37,259 nucleotides of DNA. Source: Mycobacterium sp. GTDB taxonomy: Bacteria; Actinomycetota; Actinomycetes; Mycobacteriales; Mycobacteriaceae. A model generated the notes under the pieces. That model ran no database searches. It saw only the letters and a list, made by a program, of their open reading frames with translations, and was not told the DNA's origin. Of this stretch, positions 23,654-32,128 are shown piece after piece. How positions within the stretch are numbered: position 1 is the stretch's first letter; every line of letters starts with the position of its first letter. The position numbers were made by a program, and so were the translations under genes. Location of the stretch: NCBI GenBank assembly GCA_020438905.1, contig JAGQTQ010000014.1, positions 7,020 through 44,278 on the forward strand, written 5' to 3'.

Positions 23654-24040
23654 ATGGCTCGGGTGCGCGGCTTCGGGGAACTCGAAGCGACGGTCATGGA
23701 CCGTCTGTGGAATCGCGGGACCGACTCCGCCACCACGGTCAGGGAGATTTTCGACGAGCTGGGCGCCGAGCGACATATCGCCTACACGACGGTGATGTCG
23801 ACGATGGACAACCTGCACAGCAAAGGCTGGCTATCGCGGGAACGCGACGGCAAGGCCTACCGCTACCGGCCTACCCTCACGCGCGAGGAACACAGCGCGC
23901 GACTGATGCTGGAGGCGCTGAGCGGAGGGGGACGTTCAGAGGCGGTCCTCAACCACTTTGTGGCGCAGATCGACGCGGAGGAGTCCGCAAGTTTGCGTAA
24001 CGCCCTGCGGCGCCTGTCGGGCAAGACCGGTCGACGGTGA
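23654..24040 (+). CDS. blaI: BlaI/MecI/CopY-family repressor
   Basis: This 128-residue protein starts at ATG 23654, eight bases after AGGAGG. The N-terminal winged helix reads FGELEATVMDRLWNRG, then TVREIFDELGAERHIAYTTVMSTMDNLHSKGWLSRERDGKAYRYRP, the classic BlaI/MecI recognition region; the C-terminal helices (LMLEALSGGGRSEAVLNHFV, ESASLRNALRRL) dimerise. M. tuberculosis BlaI (Rv1846c) is a close family member. In such systems the partner M56 protease triggers repressor loss after a cell-wall signal. The M56 gene follows with a GTGA overlap. It is the best candidate to bind the TCTAC-N11-GTAKA sites in this window. Confidence 0.92.
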   Translation: MARVRGFGELEATVMDRLWNRGTDSATTVREIFDELGAERHIAYTTVMSTMDNLHSKGWLSRERDGKAYRYRPTLTREEHSARLMLEALSGGGRSEAVLNHFVAQIDAEESASLRNALRRLSGKTGRR

Positions 24041-24981
24041 CGATCGCTGCAGCCTTGCTGCTCTACGTTGCCGCCGTCCTGATGATCGGGCCCACGGTAT
24101 TGGTGCGGATCACTGCAGTCGGCTGGGCGCCGCGCTTGGCGATCACCGCCTGGCTGACGGCCATCGTGACGGTGATCGGCTGCTCAATTGCCGTCGTCGG
24201 GCTGCTGCTCGTCGAGGCCGCCGGGCACTGGGACAACCCCGACGAACTACTGGTGTCGTGCCTGGAGCGCCTTCGCGCGATCGCACTGGGGCACGGCGGC
24301 GGAGTGGCCCAAGTCGTCGCGATCGCAGCGATGGCTCTCACAGTCGCGAGCCTCATCGCAGCTAGCATGCGGTTCGGCCGGGCGCTGAGCCGGATGCGCA
24401 GCCACACCTTCGCCCACGCTGATGGCGTGCGTCTGGTCGGCAGACCAATCGGAAGCGATGTCATCGTCATAGACGCGCCCACACCTGCGGCCTACTGTGT
24501 CGCAGGTCGGCCGCCGGCGATCGTTGTCACCACCGCAGCGTTGACCGCGCTCGACCAACGCCAACTCAACGCTGTCATTGCTCACGAACGTGCTCACCTC
24601 AAGGGGCGTCACGCATACCTCGTCGCCGCCGTGCGCGGGCTCACTACCGCTCTTCCCACCATCAGACTGTTCGCCGGTGCGGCGATGCACGTCAGTTCTC
24701 TACTGGAGATGTGCGCCGACGATGCCGCCGCCCGCGCCTATGGGCGCCGACCTCTCCTCGATGGGCTTTTGACTCTGTCCGGCGCGGGCACGCCGGCTCA
24801 CGGTTTGGCTGCGGCAGGAATTGCCGTGCTGGCCCGCGCCCAGCGCCTGTCAGACCCGCCCGGCGGCCTCGCCCGAATCCGGTCCTGCTTCGCGCTCTGC
24901 GGTGCCGTTGTAGCGATGTCTGCGACACCGGCGACCATCGCGGTGCTATCTCTGTCGGGTGCTTTGATCTGCTTCGCGTAG
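24037..24981 (+). CDS. M56 (BlaR1-like) membrane zinc protease without sensor domain
   Basis: This 314-residue protein starts at a GTG overlapping the blaI stop by four bases. It has about three N-terminal helices (AALLLYVAAVLMIGPTVLV, ITAWLTAIVTVIGCSIAVVG, VVAIAAMALTVASLIAASM), a cytoplasmic gluzincin domain with His183-Glu184-R-A-His187 (VIAHERAHLKGRH) and the downstream acidic ligand region EMCADDAAARAYG, and a last helix (ALCGAVVAMSATPATIAVLSL). Unlike staphylococcal BlaR1 it lacks the extracellular penicillin-binding sensor, as do mycobacterial homologues, so the inducing signal must come another way. Translational coupling to blaI supports a repressor-antirepressor pair. Confidence 0.9.
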   Translation: MTIAAALLLYVAAVLMIGPTVLVRITAVGWAPRLAITAWLTAIVTVIGCSIAVVGLLLVEAAGHWDNPDELLVSCLERLRAIALGHGGGVAQVVAIAAMALTVASLIAASMRFGRALSRMRSHTFAHADGVRLVGRPIGSDVIVIDAPTPAAYCVAGRPPAIVVTTAALTALDQRQLNAVIAHERAHLKGRHAYLVAAVRGLTTALPTIRLFAGAAMHVSSLLEMCADDAAARAYGRRPLLDGLLTLSGAGTPAHGLAAAGIAVLARAQRLSDPPGGLARIRSCFALCGAVVAMSATPATIAVLSLSGALICFA

Positions 24982-25214
24982 GCAAGGAAAGCTCGCCGCT
25001 ATATGGCAGATCCCCCCATCCGTCGCGAGAGCGACCGGTCTCCTGCACAGGGCGCGCGCTCGTGTGGCTGTGCCCACAGCAGTCGGGGCATCCAGCGGCG
25101 CCATTGCCGTGGCTCGCACGCGCTAGTCGTCCTCTGCGTCGGCGTGTAGTCGATGGCCGATCCCTAAGGTTGGGGAATCCGAGATTCGCGCCGGTGCGCC
25201 GTAATGGGGTGGTC

Positions 25215-26054
25215 TTAGTTGCCAGGTCCGAGCAGGATGCGGCTGAGTTCTGTTGTCGTCGTAATGCCGTCGTCGTAGCCACCTTCGTCGCCGAGGGCGT
25301 TCATGACCGCCAGCGTGTAACGCTGTTGGGGTCCGGCGAAGCCGACAGTGTTGACCACCCAGCCGCCTTCCTCCTGTGACCAACCGTTCTTGTTACCGGG
25401 ACTCATCGCCGGTCCGGCTCCCCAAACTCCCCATTGTTGGCGGCCGTCGACGCGCTGCATCTCAGCGACCACCGCGGCTGCGTCGGGCCGGTCGAGGCCG
25501 GTGAGAACGAAGTTCATGAGAGCGTCGAAGTCGTCGGCGGTGCCTTTTTGAAATCCCCAGTCCGGGAAGACGTCCCCGAAGCCTGGTTGTGGCCGCACAT
25601 TGTCCATGCCGTAGCGCGGGAAGTTGGTGTTGAATGCGTGGGTCGGTCCGCCGTACCGCGACCACAGGGTATCCGCGGCCTCGTTGTCGGAGTGGCGGAG
25701 CATGGCCGCCATGAGGCGACGGTCGGCGTCGGTGAGTCGCAGGGCGCCCACGCGCTCGCGGGCAAGCAAATCGGCGACCATCGCCAGTTTGATCGTCGAC
25801 GCAGTCCAGATGGCAAAGCCGGCGTTGGCGTTGCGGAACTTCATTCCGGTCGCTCGGTCACGCAGCACATAGCCGACGGTTCCGGGGCGGCCGGCAAGGT
25901 ATGTGTCTGCGGCGGCGATTCGCTGGCTCAAGCCGCAGTCAGCAGTGGACGGTTCACAGCCCGCGCGGGCCAGGGGTTGGGTTGAGCCAGTAGCGACCAG
26001 CAGAAGCAAGGTAACGGCCAAGACGGACGGAGCTCTCCTCGGACTCCTTGGCAC
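25215..26054 (-). CDS. Exported class A beta-lactamase-like serine hydrolase
   Basis: I choose GTG 26052-26054 (GGAG eight bases upstream), giving 279 residues with a signal peptide (VLAVTLLLLVATGSTQPLA) and two early Cys (GCEPSTADC). Motifs: Ser86-T-I-Lys89 in WTASTIKLAMV, Ser122-Asp-Asn124 in RHSDNEAAD, and a KTG-like NKNGWS late in the protein. An obvious E166-type motif is not seen, so true beta-lactamase activity is uncertain; it may be a related penicillin-recognising hydrolase. Upstream in-frame starts to 26168 exist. It is divergent from the response regulator remnant, and the strongest TCTACTAC/GTAGTAGA dyad lies in the shared spacer. Confidence 0.72.
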   Translation of the reverse strand: MPRSPRRAPSVLAVTLLLLVATGSTQPLARAGCEPSTADCGLSQRIAAADTYLAGRPGTVGYVLRDRATGMKFRNANAGFAIWTASTIKLAMVADLLARERVGALRLTDADRRLMAAMLRHSDNEAADTLWSRYGGPTHAFNTNFPRYGMDNVRPQPGFGDVFPDWGFQKGTADDFDALMNFVLTGLDRPDAAAVVAEMQRVDGRQQWGVWGAGPAMSPGNKNGWSQEEGGWVVNTVGFAGPQQRYTLAVMNALGDEGGYDDGITTTTELSRILLGPGN

Positions 26055-26266
26055 AGTCTCGCTCCATCCGGGTTGTCGGGACACCTGGCTTGTCGGCCAA
26101 CACCGCGCAGTTGTGACGACACTATGGACGACCAAGCGGCGGATGGTTCGGACGCACCGCAGCACCATAAGTTGTTAAGCAAGCGTTATTCGCGGCCTCC
26201 CGACGCGGTCGAGACGTCCAGCCGCCGAGATCACCGACCCCCCAACCAACCCTAGGTAACTACTGC

Positions 26267-26290
26267 TCTACTACATGGGTTAGTAGTAGA
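26267..26290. promoter_or_regulatory. TCTACTAC-N8-GTAGTAGA dyad between hydrolase and two-component genes
   Basis: Perfect 8-bp arms, TCTACTAC (26267-26274) and GTAGTAGA (26283-26290), flank an 8-bp centre. Two overlapping registers with the 11-bp spacing of the other sites are present (TCTAC-N11-GTAGT and ACTAC-N11-GTAGA). It is the most symmetric copy in the window, 212 bp upstream of the chosen hydrolase start and 35 bp upstream of the response regulator frame. Confidence 0.75.
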
Positions 26291-26324
26291 AGCATTTTCC
26301 GTCGTCACCGCCCCGGGGCGTGCG

Positions 26325-27040
26325 GTGGTTTGGTGTTGGTTGTGTGAAGATTCGCTCAAGACGCGGTATGACGCGGCCCGCGCGGCACGATACGAGGATG
26401 GATCGTTTACCCGGCCTCGCCCGAGCGGCGCTGACCTCGGCTATCGCGCGCTGGTGGTCGATGACGAGGCCGCCCCGGCCGACGTGGTCGCCAGTTATCT
26501 GCAGCGCGATCATTTCAAGGTGACGGTCTGCCACGGCGAGGCTGAGGCGTTGGCGGTGGCCCGCGAGGTCGACCCCGACGTGGTGGTGCTGGACCTGGGG
26601 TTGCCGCGTATCGACGGGCTGGAGGTGTGCCGGCAACTGCGGACATTCTCCGATGCCTTCGTGGTGATGCTGACCGCCCATGACACCGAGATCGACACCA
26701 TCGTCGGGCTGTCGGTGGGGGCCGATGACTACCTCGCCAAACCGTTCAGCCCGGGCCGCTGTCGATCGAGGTGGCGAGCCGTCAGGTATTCCTCGACGAG
26801 GACCCGATCCCGTTGACCCGCAACGAATTCGACATCCTGGCCGTGTTGTCCTCGCGCCCCGGTGCGGTGTGGAGGAGCCGCCGGCTCATCGACCCGGTGT
26901 GGGGCGCCTGGGTGGGCAACGACTACCCGGTCGACGTCCACGTCGGGCACCTTCGCCGCAAACTCGGCGACGACCCCGCCACCGGGCGGTTCGTGTTCAC
27001 CGTCCGCGGGGTGGGCTACCGGATGGGAACCAGGCGATGA
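26325..27040 (+). pseudogene. OmpR-type response regulator split by an internal deletion
   Basis: The first frame (26325-26816) encodes a receiver with the acidic pocket VVDDE, phospho-acceptor Asp in VVVLDLGLP, and the conserved Lys in YLAKPFSP. Immediately after KPFSP the winged-helix domain continues in another frame: GPLSIEVASRQVFLDEDPIPLTRNEF to GVGYRMGTRR, ending at 27040. About 25-30 residues of the usual linker are missing and the frame changes, so a true deletion is likelier than a one-base error. The DNA-binding half could start alone at GTG 26771. No good start or ribosome site precedes the receiver frame. The stop overlaps the kinase ATG (ATGA). Confidence 0.8.
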
Positions 27041-28227
27041 CGACGCGACCGGGAATGGGGATGCGCGGGCGGCTGCTGGCCGCCCAGACGCTGGTGCTGC
27101 TCGCCGGCGGGGTGACCACCGGGGTGGTCGCTTCGGTGGTCGGGCCGCCGCTGTTCCGCGAGCACCTGCGCCAGGCCGGGGTGGCGCACAACTCCAACGA
27201 GCAGTTCCATGCCGAGCAGGCCTACCAGCACGTCACCGCGCTGTCGATCGCGGTGGCGATCACCGTGGCCGCCGCGACCGCGTTCGTCGTCACCGCCCAT
27301 CTGAGCCGGCGCCTGCACCGTTCCGTCGTCGAACTGTCGCAAGCGGCATCGGCGATCGCTGAGGGCCGCTACGACATCCGCGTCGCTTCGCCGCGACTGG
27401 GAGACGAATTCGACGACTTGGCCGGCGCGTTCAACCAGATGGCGCAGCGCCTCCAATCGGTGGAATCCACCCGACGCCGCATGTTCGGGGACCTGGCCCA
27501 TGAGATCCGCACCCCGGTGGCCGTGCTCGAGGCCTACCTCGAAGCCGTCGAGGACGGGATCAAAACCCTTGACCCCCAGACAATTGCGATGCTGCGCGAG
27601 CAGACCGGTCGGCTGGTGCGCTTCTCCGTCGATGCCGCCTCCCTGGCCCACGCCGAGGAATCCCATACCGCGATCACTCCAGGATGGGTCGACACGGCCG
27701 AACTCCTCACCGCACTGTGGGCGGTGTTCGCCGACCGCTACGCCACCAAGAAGGTTGCCCTGCACACCCACGTCGGTGATATCGCACGGATCTGGGCCGA
27801 CCGGCAACGGCTCACTCAGATAATGGGCAACCTGCTCGACAACGCCCTGCGGCACAGCCCCGCCGGCGGGGACGTCACTCTCACCGCTACCCGGCGCAGC
27901 CAGGAGATGGTTATCACCGTGACCGACGGTGGCGACGGGATCCCCGCAGAGCACCTGCCGCACGTCTTCGAACGATTTTATCGCGCCGACTCCGCCCGCG
28001 ACCGCGGCCACGGCGGATCGGGTATCGGACTGGCGATCGCCAAAGCGTTGACCGAAGCCCACGGCGGCCACATCAGCGCGACCAGCCTCGGCCCCGGCCG
28101 GGGTGCCACCTTCACCGTGACGGTGCCGATTGCCCTCAGTGCGAGGGCGTGCCGACGTCGTAACCCGCGGCCGCCACCGCCTCGCGCACTGCACCGTCGG
28201 TCAGATCAGACGTGCTCGTCACGGTGA
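27037..28227 (+). CDS. Sensor histidine kinase (BaeS-like)
   Basis: This 396-residue protein starts at ATG 27037, overlapping the response regulator stop. Two helices (LLAAQTLVLLAGGVTTGVVASVV, residues 13-35; ALSIAVAITVAAATAFVVTAHL, 68-89) flank a short His-containing extracytoplasmic loop. A HAMP segment follows, then the phospho-acceptor His155 in DLAHEIRTP, the N box NLLDNALRHSP (265-275), DGGDGIP, and HGGSGIGLAIAKAL. The kinase domain ends near residue 365. The last 30 residues (ACRRRNPRPPPPRA and on) are read antisense through a copZ-like remnant, so the original stop seems lost. With its regulator broken, signalling output is doubtful. Confidence 0.87.
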   Translation: MTTRPGMGMRGRLLAAQTLVLLAGGVTTGVVASVVGPPLFREHLRQAGVAHNSNEQFHAEQAYQHVTALSIAVAITVAAATAFVVTAHLSRRLHRSVVELSQAASAIAEGRYDIRVASPRLGDEFDDLAGAFNQMAQRLQSVESTRRRMFGDLAHEIRTPVAVLEAYLEAVEDGIKTLDPQTIAMLREQTGRLVRFSVDAASLAHAEESHTAITPGWVDTAELLTALWAVFADRYATKKVALHTHVGDIARIWADRQRLTQIMGNLLDNALRHSPAGGDVTLTATRRSQEMVITVTDGGDGIPAEHLPHVFERFYRADSARDRGHGGSGIGLAIAKALTEAHGGHISATSLGPGRGATFTVTVPIALSARACRRRNPRPPPPRALHRRSDQTCSSR

Positions 28228-28232
28228 CTGGT
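28136..28232 (-). pseudogene. C-terminal remnant of a CopZ/HMA-type metal chaperone
   Basis: Minus-strand reading from about 28232 gives VTVTSTSDLTDGAVREAVAAAGYDV and stops at 28136-28138. The pattern (D-A-V-R-E-A-V-x2-A-G-Y-x-V) is the last helix and strand of heavy-metal-associated domains. The N-terminal half with the Cys-x2-Cys site is absent upstream, so the gene is truncated. It overlaps, antisense, the extended 3' end of the kinase gene. Confidence 0.5.
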
Positions 28233-28627
28233 GAATCACTCCGGCACCACCTCAACCGCCCAGCCAGGGCAGGGCGGCGTCACCGCAAGCACGGCTGGGG
28301 AATACATTCGCCCCACATTTCTGACGTCGTCGAACGTGGAGAGCGGGCGGGCGTAAGACTGTGCGAGCTTCCTTTGGATCCGTACCCAGCCGGGCTGGAT
28401 TCTGGCGAAGTCGTGCACTCCTTCTCGATGACCCGGCGCGACTGTGGACAATGGAGGTCGGCGGCGTCGTGGCGGAGCGCGTCTGCGGGGTTTCGTTCGT
28501 GATCAAGCGCTGCAGGGTGATACCGGTCGACCAGCAACGGACAGGGCAACTCGCCGTGACGCTGTTGGGCGCCGCTTACACGGTGAACAGGTTCTACATG
28601 CTTTTCGGAGGATGAGGTGGGTTACGT
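28233..28627. other. Non-coding stretch upstream of L,D-transpeptidase 2
   Basis: About 395 bp without a recognisable gene. It contains the probable promoter and GGAGG (28607-28611) for the next gene, and a poor CTTAC-N11-GTTCT match (28574-28594) to the shared dyad. Short frames on both strands show no family resemblance. Confidence 0.5.
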
Positions 28628-30004
28628 ATGGGCCGTCTTACCGCGATAGCAGGAGCCAGGCATCTGCGGCGGCGTGCGCTACTGGTCGTGCACCTGGCGG
28701 TCCTGCTCGCCGTGGTGGTCGCGATGCCCAGTGCGTTGAGTTGCCCGCCGTTGCTGTGTGCCCATCGCGCCGAGTCGGCTCCTCTGGCCTCCCGCGCCGT
28801 GGTGCCGCCGGCTCCGGTCGAACTGTCAATGAGCCTTGCACCGAGTGCGCAGAACGTCGATCCGCTCGCACCGGTTACCGTCACCGCGACCGCAGGAAGT
28901 CTGCTGAGCGTGAGGATGGTCAACGACGCCGGCAAGCCCATCGAGGGAGTGACCACCCCGGACAACACCGTGTGGAAACCCACGGTGCCGCTCGGATACG
29001 GGCGCACCTACACCGTCACCGCCACCGGCCTGGGCGCCGACGACGTCACCCGGGCCCTGGTGTCGAGTTTCACCACGCTGGTGCCCGGCAATCAGGCCGC
29101 GGTGCGGTTGACCACCACCGGCAACCAGGATCTGGGCGAGGGTGGGACCTACGGCATCGGGACCGTCGTCGTCGCACGCTTCGATGAACCGATCCCTGAC
29201 CGCGCCGCCGCCCAGCGCACCCTGCGGGTCACCACCAGCCCGCCCGTCGACGGCGCGTGGACCTGGGTCAATGACGCGACCGCGCACTGGCGGCCGCAGC
29301 ACTACTACGCCCCGGGAACGACCGTCACGGTCGCGGCCAACATCTACGGCGTCCCCCTCGGTGGGGGGCTTTACGGGCAAGCCGACGCCGGCGTGACGTT
29401 CCGCATCGGCGACGCACACGTCTCGATCGCCAATGACATCACCAAACAGGTCAGCGTGTTCAGCAACGGAAGATTGGTGCGCACCATGCCGACGTCGATG
29501 GGCATGGGCGGCAGCGAGACCATCGGGGGTCGCACCATCAGCTTCTGGACCCAACCCGGGATCTACACCGTGATGGACAAGGCCAACCCCGTCGTCATGG
29601 ATTCCTCCACCTACGGGCTGCCGATCAACTCCCGGCTGGGCTACAAACAAACCATCAACTGGGCCACCCGGATCAGCACCGACGGCATCTACCTTCACCA
29701 ACTCGAGGACACCGTCTGGGCCCAGGGCAACACCAACCTCTCCCACGGATGTCTGAACCTCAGCGCCGACAACGCACGCTGGTTCTACGACTTCTCCCAG
29801 CCCGGCGACGTCGTCGAGGTCCGTAACACCGGCGGGGCGCCGCTGGAATTATGGCAGAACGGCGACTGGGGAGTGCCCTGGCCGCAGTGGCTGGCCGGCG
29901 GTGCAACCGACGCGACCACCCAACAGGCTCCGGCACTGTTCGTCGGCGACCCACCGCCACTTTCGCTCGGAAAGCAGGGAGCCGGTGGGCCAGCACCACG
30001 GTGA
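28628..30004 (+). CDS. L,D-transpeptidase 2 (LdtMt5/LprQ-like)
   Basis: This 458-residue protein starts at ATG 28628. A signal sequence (ALLVVHLAVLLAVVVAMPSALSC) ends in a lipobox-like ALSC, so it is probably a lipoprotein like M. tuberculosis LprQ (Rv0483), whose length it matches. Two Ig-like domains follow (about 60-155 and 158-260), then YkuD with GIYLHQLEDTVWAQGNTNLSHGCLNLS: His357 and catalytic Cys375. A Trp-rich tail (LWQNGDWGVPWPQWL) closes it, as in LdtMt5. It forms 3-3 cross-links in peptidoglycan. Its stop overlaps by GTGA the start of the decayed anchored-protein gene. It is more distant from Ldt 1 in sequence, so not a recent duplicate. Confidence 0.9.
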   Translation: MGRLTAIAGARHLRRRALLVVHLAVLLAVVVAMPSALSCPPLLCAHRAESAPLASRAVVPPAPVELSMSLAPSAQNVDPLAPVTVTATAGSLLSVRMVNDAGKPIEGVTTPDNTVWKPTVPLGYGRTYTVTATGLGADDVTRALVSSFTTLVPGNQAAVRLTTTGNQDLGEGGTYGIGTVVVARFDEPIPDRAAAQRTLRVTTSPPVDGAWTWVNDATAHWRPQHYYAPGTTVTVAANIYGVPLGGGLYGQADAGVTFRIGDAHVSIANDITKQVSVFSNGRLVRTMPTSMGMGGSETIGGRTISFWTQPGIYTVMDKANPVVMDSSTYGLPINSRLGYKQTINWATRISTDGIYLHQLEDTVWAQGNTNLSHGCLNLSADNARWFYDFSQPGDVVEVRNTGGAPLELWQNGDWGVPWPQWLAGGATDATTQQAPALFVGDPPPLSLGKQGAGGPAPR

Positions 30005-30460
30005 CCGGCCGGCGAGTCGGCGCCCATGGCTGTTTGACCGCCGCCGTGATCGCGGTCGGCGCGGCCCTGGGCACCATAGCGGTGGCCACCGGCGCGCTAC
30101 GGCTGGGAAAGCCCGCCGACTCTGCCCCCTCTGCCGACCAGTTAGCTCAACAGCGTTGCCAGTCCGACGTGCTCAAGCGGTTGGTCTCCCCGACACAGCC
30201 ACGATCTCTGATGTCCACACCGAAACCAGCACTCTCGACATCAACGGTCGGGACTTCTTCCTCGCTGACCGCCAGCGAGCCGCTCAAGGGCGTCGACGTC
30301 TCGCGCGTATCAGCGTGCTGAACGTGTCCGGTATGGCCAACGCTCCCAGCGAAGTCGGCACCACGATCCAGGACGACTTCGACTGCCGCGCCTACTTCGT
30401 CGACGGCGCACTGGCCCACACCGTGGTCGTCTTCGACCGCGGCCACGGAGGTACGGCGCG
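30001..30460 (+). pseudogene. Frameshifted paralogue of the 9084-9545 anchored protein
   Basis: From GTG 30001 the frame gives a membrane helix (TAAVIAVGAALGTIAVATGAL) and QQRCQSDVLKRLVSP, then homology jumps to another frame (SDVHTETSTLDINGRDFF), back (ASEPLKGVDVSR), and again (ISVLNVSGMANAPSEV, then DCRAYFVDGALAHTVVVFD). Each block matches 9084-9545 in order, so the gene was complete but now has at least three frameshifts. Either it is a recent pseudogene or this stretch has sequencing errors. The GTGA overlap with the transpeptidase shows it was once coupled to it. Confidence 0.75.
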
Positions 30461-30795
30461 ACTCGCAGCAATGAGTCTCCGCCCAACAGCTCACAATCAA
30501 ACTGCAAGCCGTGATCGACGCCCTCGGCGACCAGAACCCACCCGGCGAGGGATCAGAACAAGCGGACCTTCGCGGCAGGGGTAGGCACAGCCGCGATCCG
30601 ATCGGGCAATTCCGCCGCGGCGAGCTACGCCGCGAGGCACCGGGTCCACCCGTCGACGTTCGGGTGTCGGCGGCGGCACCAGAGCCGGCGGCCGCCCAAC
30701 GCACCAAAGCCGTCGCTGAAACCGGCTGGGCCCCGAACACCTGCTTCGGTATTGGCCCGGATCAGAGTTCGGGGACTTCGCCCGACGAGGCTTGA
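30461..30795. other. Unassigned stretch after the decayed gene
   Basis: One frame briefly reads SAQQLTIKLQAVIDALGDQNPP, which looks like a coding fragment, but a stop lies just before it and no family is recognised. The rest shows no gene. It is probably debris between the Ldt locus and the DUF3093 gene. Confidence 0.4.
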
Positions 30796-31302
30796 TCAGC
30801 GGTTTCCCGCATGGGCGGCTTCACCACCATCGCGCAGTGCCGACAGCACTTTGTCGGGGTGGCGGGTGCTCACCAGCCAGTACGGCGTCGGGTCGTCGGG
30901 GTCGTCCAGGACGACCAACACCATCGGACCCACCCAGTTGCGGTGCAACACGTAGGCGGCCGGGTCGAGCTGACGGCCCAGGGCGGCGAACTTCGCCGAG
31001 CGCGGGACGGCTGCCGATCGCGTCATCACCGAGGCCGGCAGGTGGGCCGGCCCAGCCCACAGTTCGACCTCGGCGCCCGCGCCGATGACCTGCACCTCCA
31101 TCCGCCCGAGCGACAGCAATACGCCGATGGCCGCCGGGGCCAGCATCGCGTAGGGCAGCCAGTCGGGAAGATTGCGGACGCCCATGTTCACCTCGGCGGC
31201 CAGCAGGGCCGACAAACCCAGGCCGATCGGCCACCACCACCACGGCACCCACAGCCGCTCCCGATACCGCACAGTTTGGGTGGCGACCTGCGAACCAGAC
31301 AC
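30796..31302 (-). CDS. DUF3093 membrane protein (Rv2698-like)
   Basis: From GTG 31300-31302 this gives 168 residues. TVRYRERLWVPWWWWPIGLG followed by LLAAEVNMGVRNLPDWLPYAMLAPAAIGVLL gives two helices, then a soluble domain (RMEVQVIGAGAEVELWAGPAHLP, then NWVGPMVLVVLDDPDDPTPYWLVSTRHPDKVLSAL). This is the DUF3093 pattern, whose M. tuberculosis member Rv2698 sits beside dut in the core genome. Function is unknown. Here it lies away from dut among accessory genes, so it may be a second copy. TATCCT about 11 bases upstream could be a -10 element for a near-leaderless transcript. A longer reading to 31476 has no support. Confidence 0.82.
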   Translation of the reverse strand: MSGSQVATQTVRYRERLWVPWWWWPIGLGLSALLAAEVNMGVRNLPDWLPYAMLAPAAIGVLLSLGRMEVQVIGAGAEVELWAGPAHLPASVMTRSAAVPRSAKFAALGRQLDPAAYVLHRNWVGPMVLVVLDDPDDPTPYWLVSTRHPDKVLSALRDGGEAAHAGNR

Positions 31303-32128
31303 GCGACCCAAGGATAGTCTTTGCCCTCGTGCACAGCACTCTCGCGGTGAATCCGCGACAGCGTCGAGGCGGTGTCGAGGCGAGAGAGTTTCGAGAAGAT
31401 CGCCCGGGCATCCCGTCACACGAGGTCTCGTCGGTGCTGAGCCGCACCCTCCCCTGCAGTACATCCGTGACGGCATCAGCGAGAAGTTGCCGTGCCGTTG
31501 CGATCAGTGACTGCTTCTTCATCGGGTTCCTAGGTCACCGGGTGTGATCGGCGTGCGAGTCCACGCTGGCAGTCACCCAAGGCTTGGGAGCCCACCTCGG
31601 TATCCCCACGCGGCGATGGCCACCCACGTTCTCAACAAATCCACCCGCCTGGTCGGCGGCCTTGGGTGTCGCGATGGTTGCAGCGGCGGGTCGGCCGGTC
31701 GCGGAGGCCTGACCTGGATTCTCGGCGCGTTCACCGCGGTCCTGTCGGTCTATGTAGTCACCGATGCCATCGCCGGCCGAGTCACTGCCGACCGCGTCCT
31801 CACCCACTCCGCTCGCCGCCGGGGGCTTATTCGCCTGGATCGTGTGGCGGCGGGGCCGCCCTGATTGGAATCATCCCGACCAGACTGTGATCGCGGACTC
31901 CGATGAGATCGTGCTGCCCGAGAAGGCTTCTCGGGGACGTCGACATGGACACCTGCGCCCCAGCGACGGCTGCGCAGCCTGAAAATGCCCGTCAGAGCAT
32001 GACTGCGAACATGATGGCCATGCCGGCCGCCATGGCGAGTGGGCACAGTATGTCCACAGTCTTATGGGGGATGAGGAAATTGATCCTTCCTGATCTCGTT
32101 CTTGTCCATCCACCGCCGCGCCGATAGA
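31303..32128. other. Long gene-poor stretch with decayed fragments
   Basis: No intact gene is convincing. Plus-strand 31711-31800 reads LTWILGAFTAVLSVYVVTDAIAG, a possible membrane fragment. Minus-strand 31992-32100 reads INFLIPHKTVDILCPLAMAA, ending in a hydrophobic stretch, like the end of a tiny membrane protein, but no start fits in frame. Both look like broken pieces. Confidence 0.4.

Noticed and set aside
28236-28451. Minus-strand 71-codon frame (ARIQPGWVRIQRKLAQSY...)
   Set aside because: No convincing ribosome site or family; it may be debris next to the copZ-like remnant.
28574-28640. Possible shared dyad and a TTACGTA overlapping the start of L,D-transpeptidase 2
   Set aside because: Only the outer TAC/GT bases match at 11-bp spacing, and the TTACGTA overlaps the start codon without a partner arm, so I do not count it as a regulon site.
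31390-31522. Minus-strand frame starting MKKQSLIATARQLLADAVTD
   Set aside because: The beginning looks protein-like but the frame runs on antisense through the DUF3093 gene without a stop and I recognise no family.
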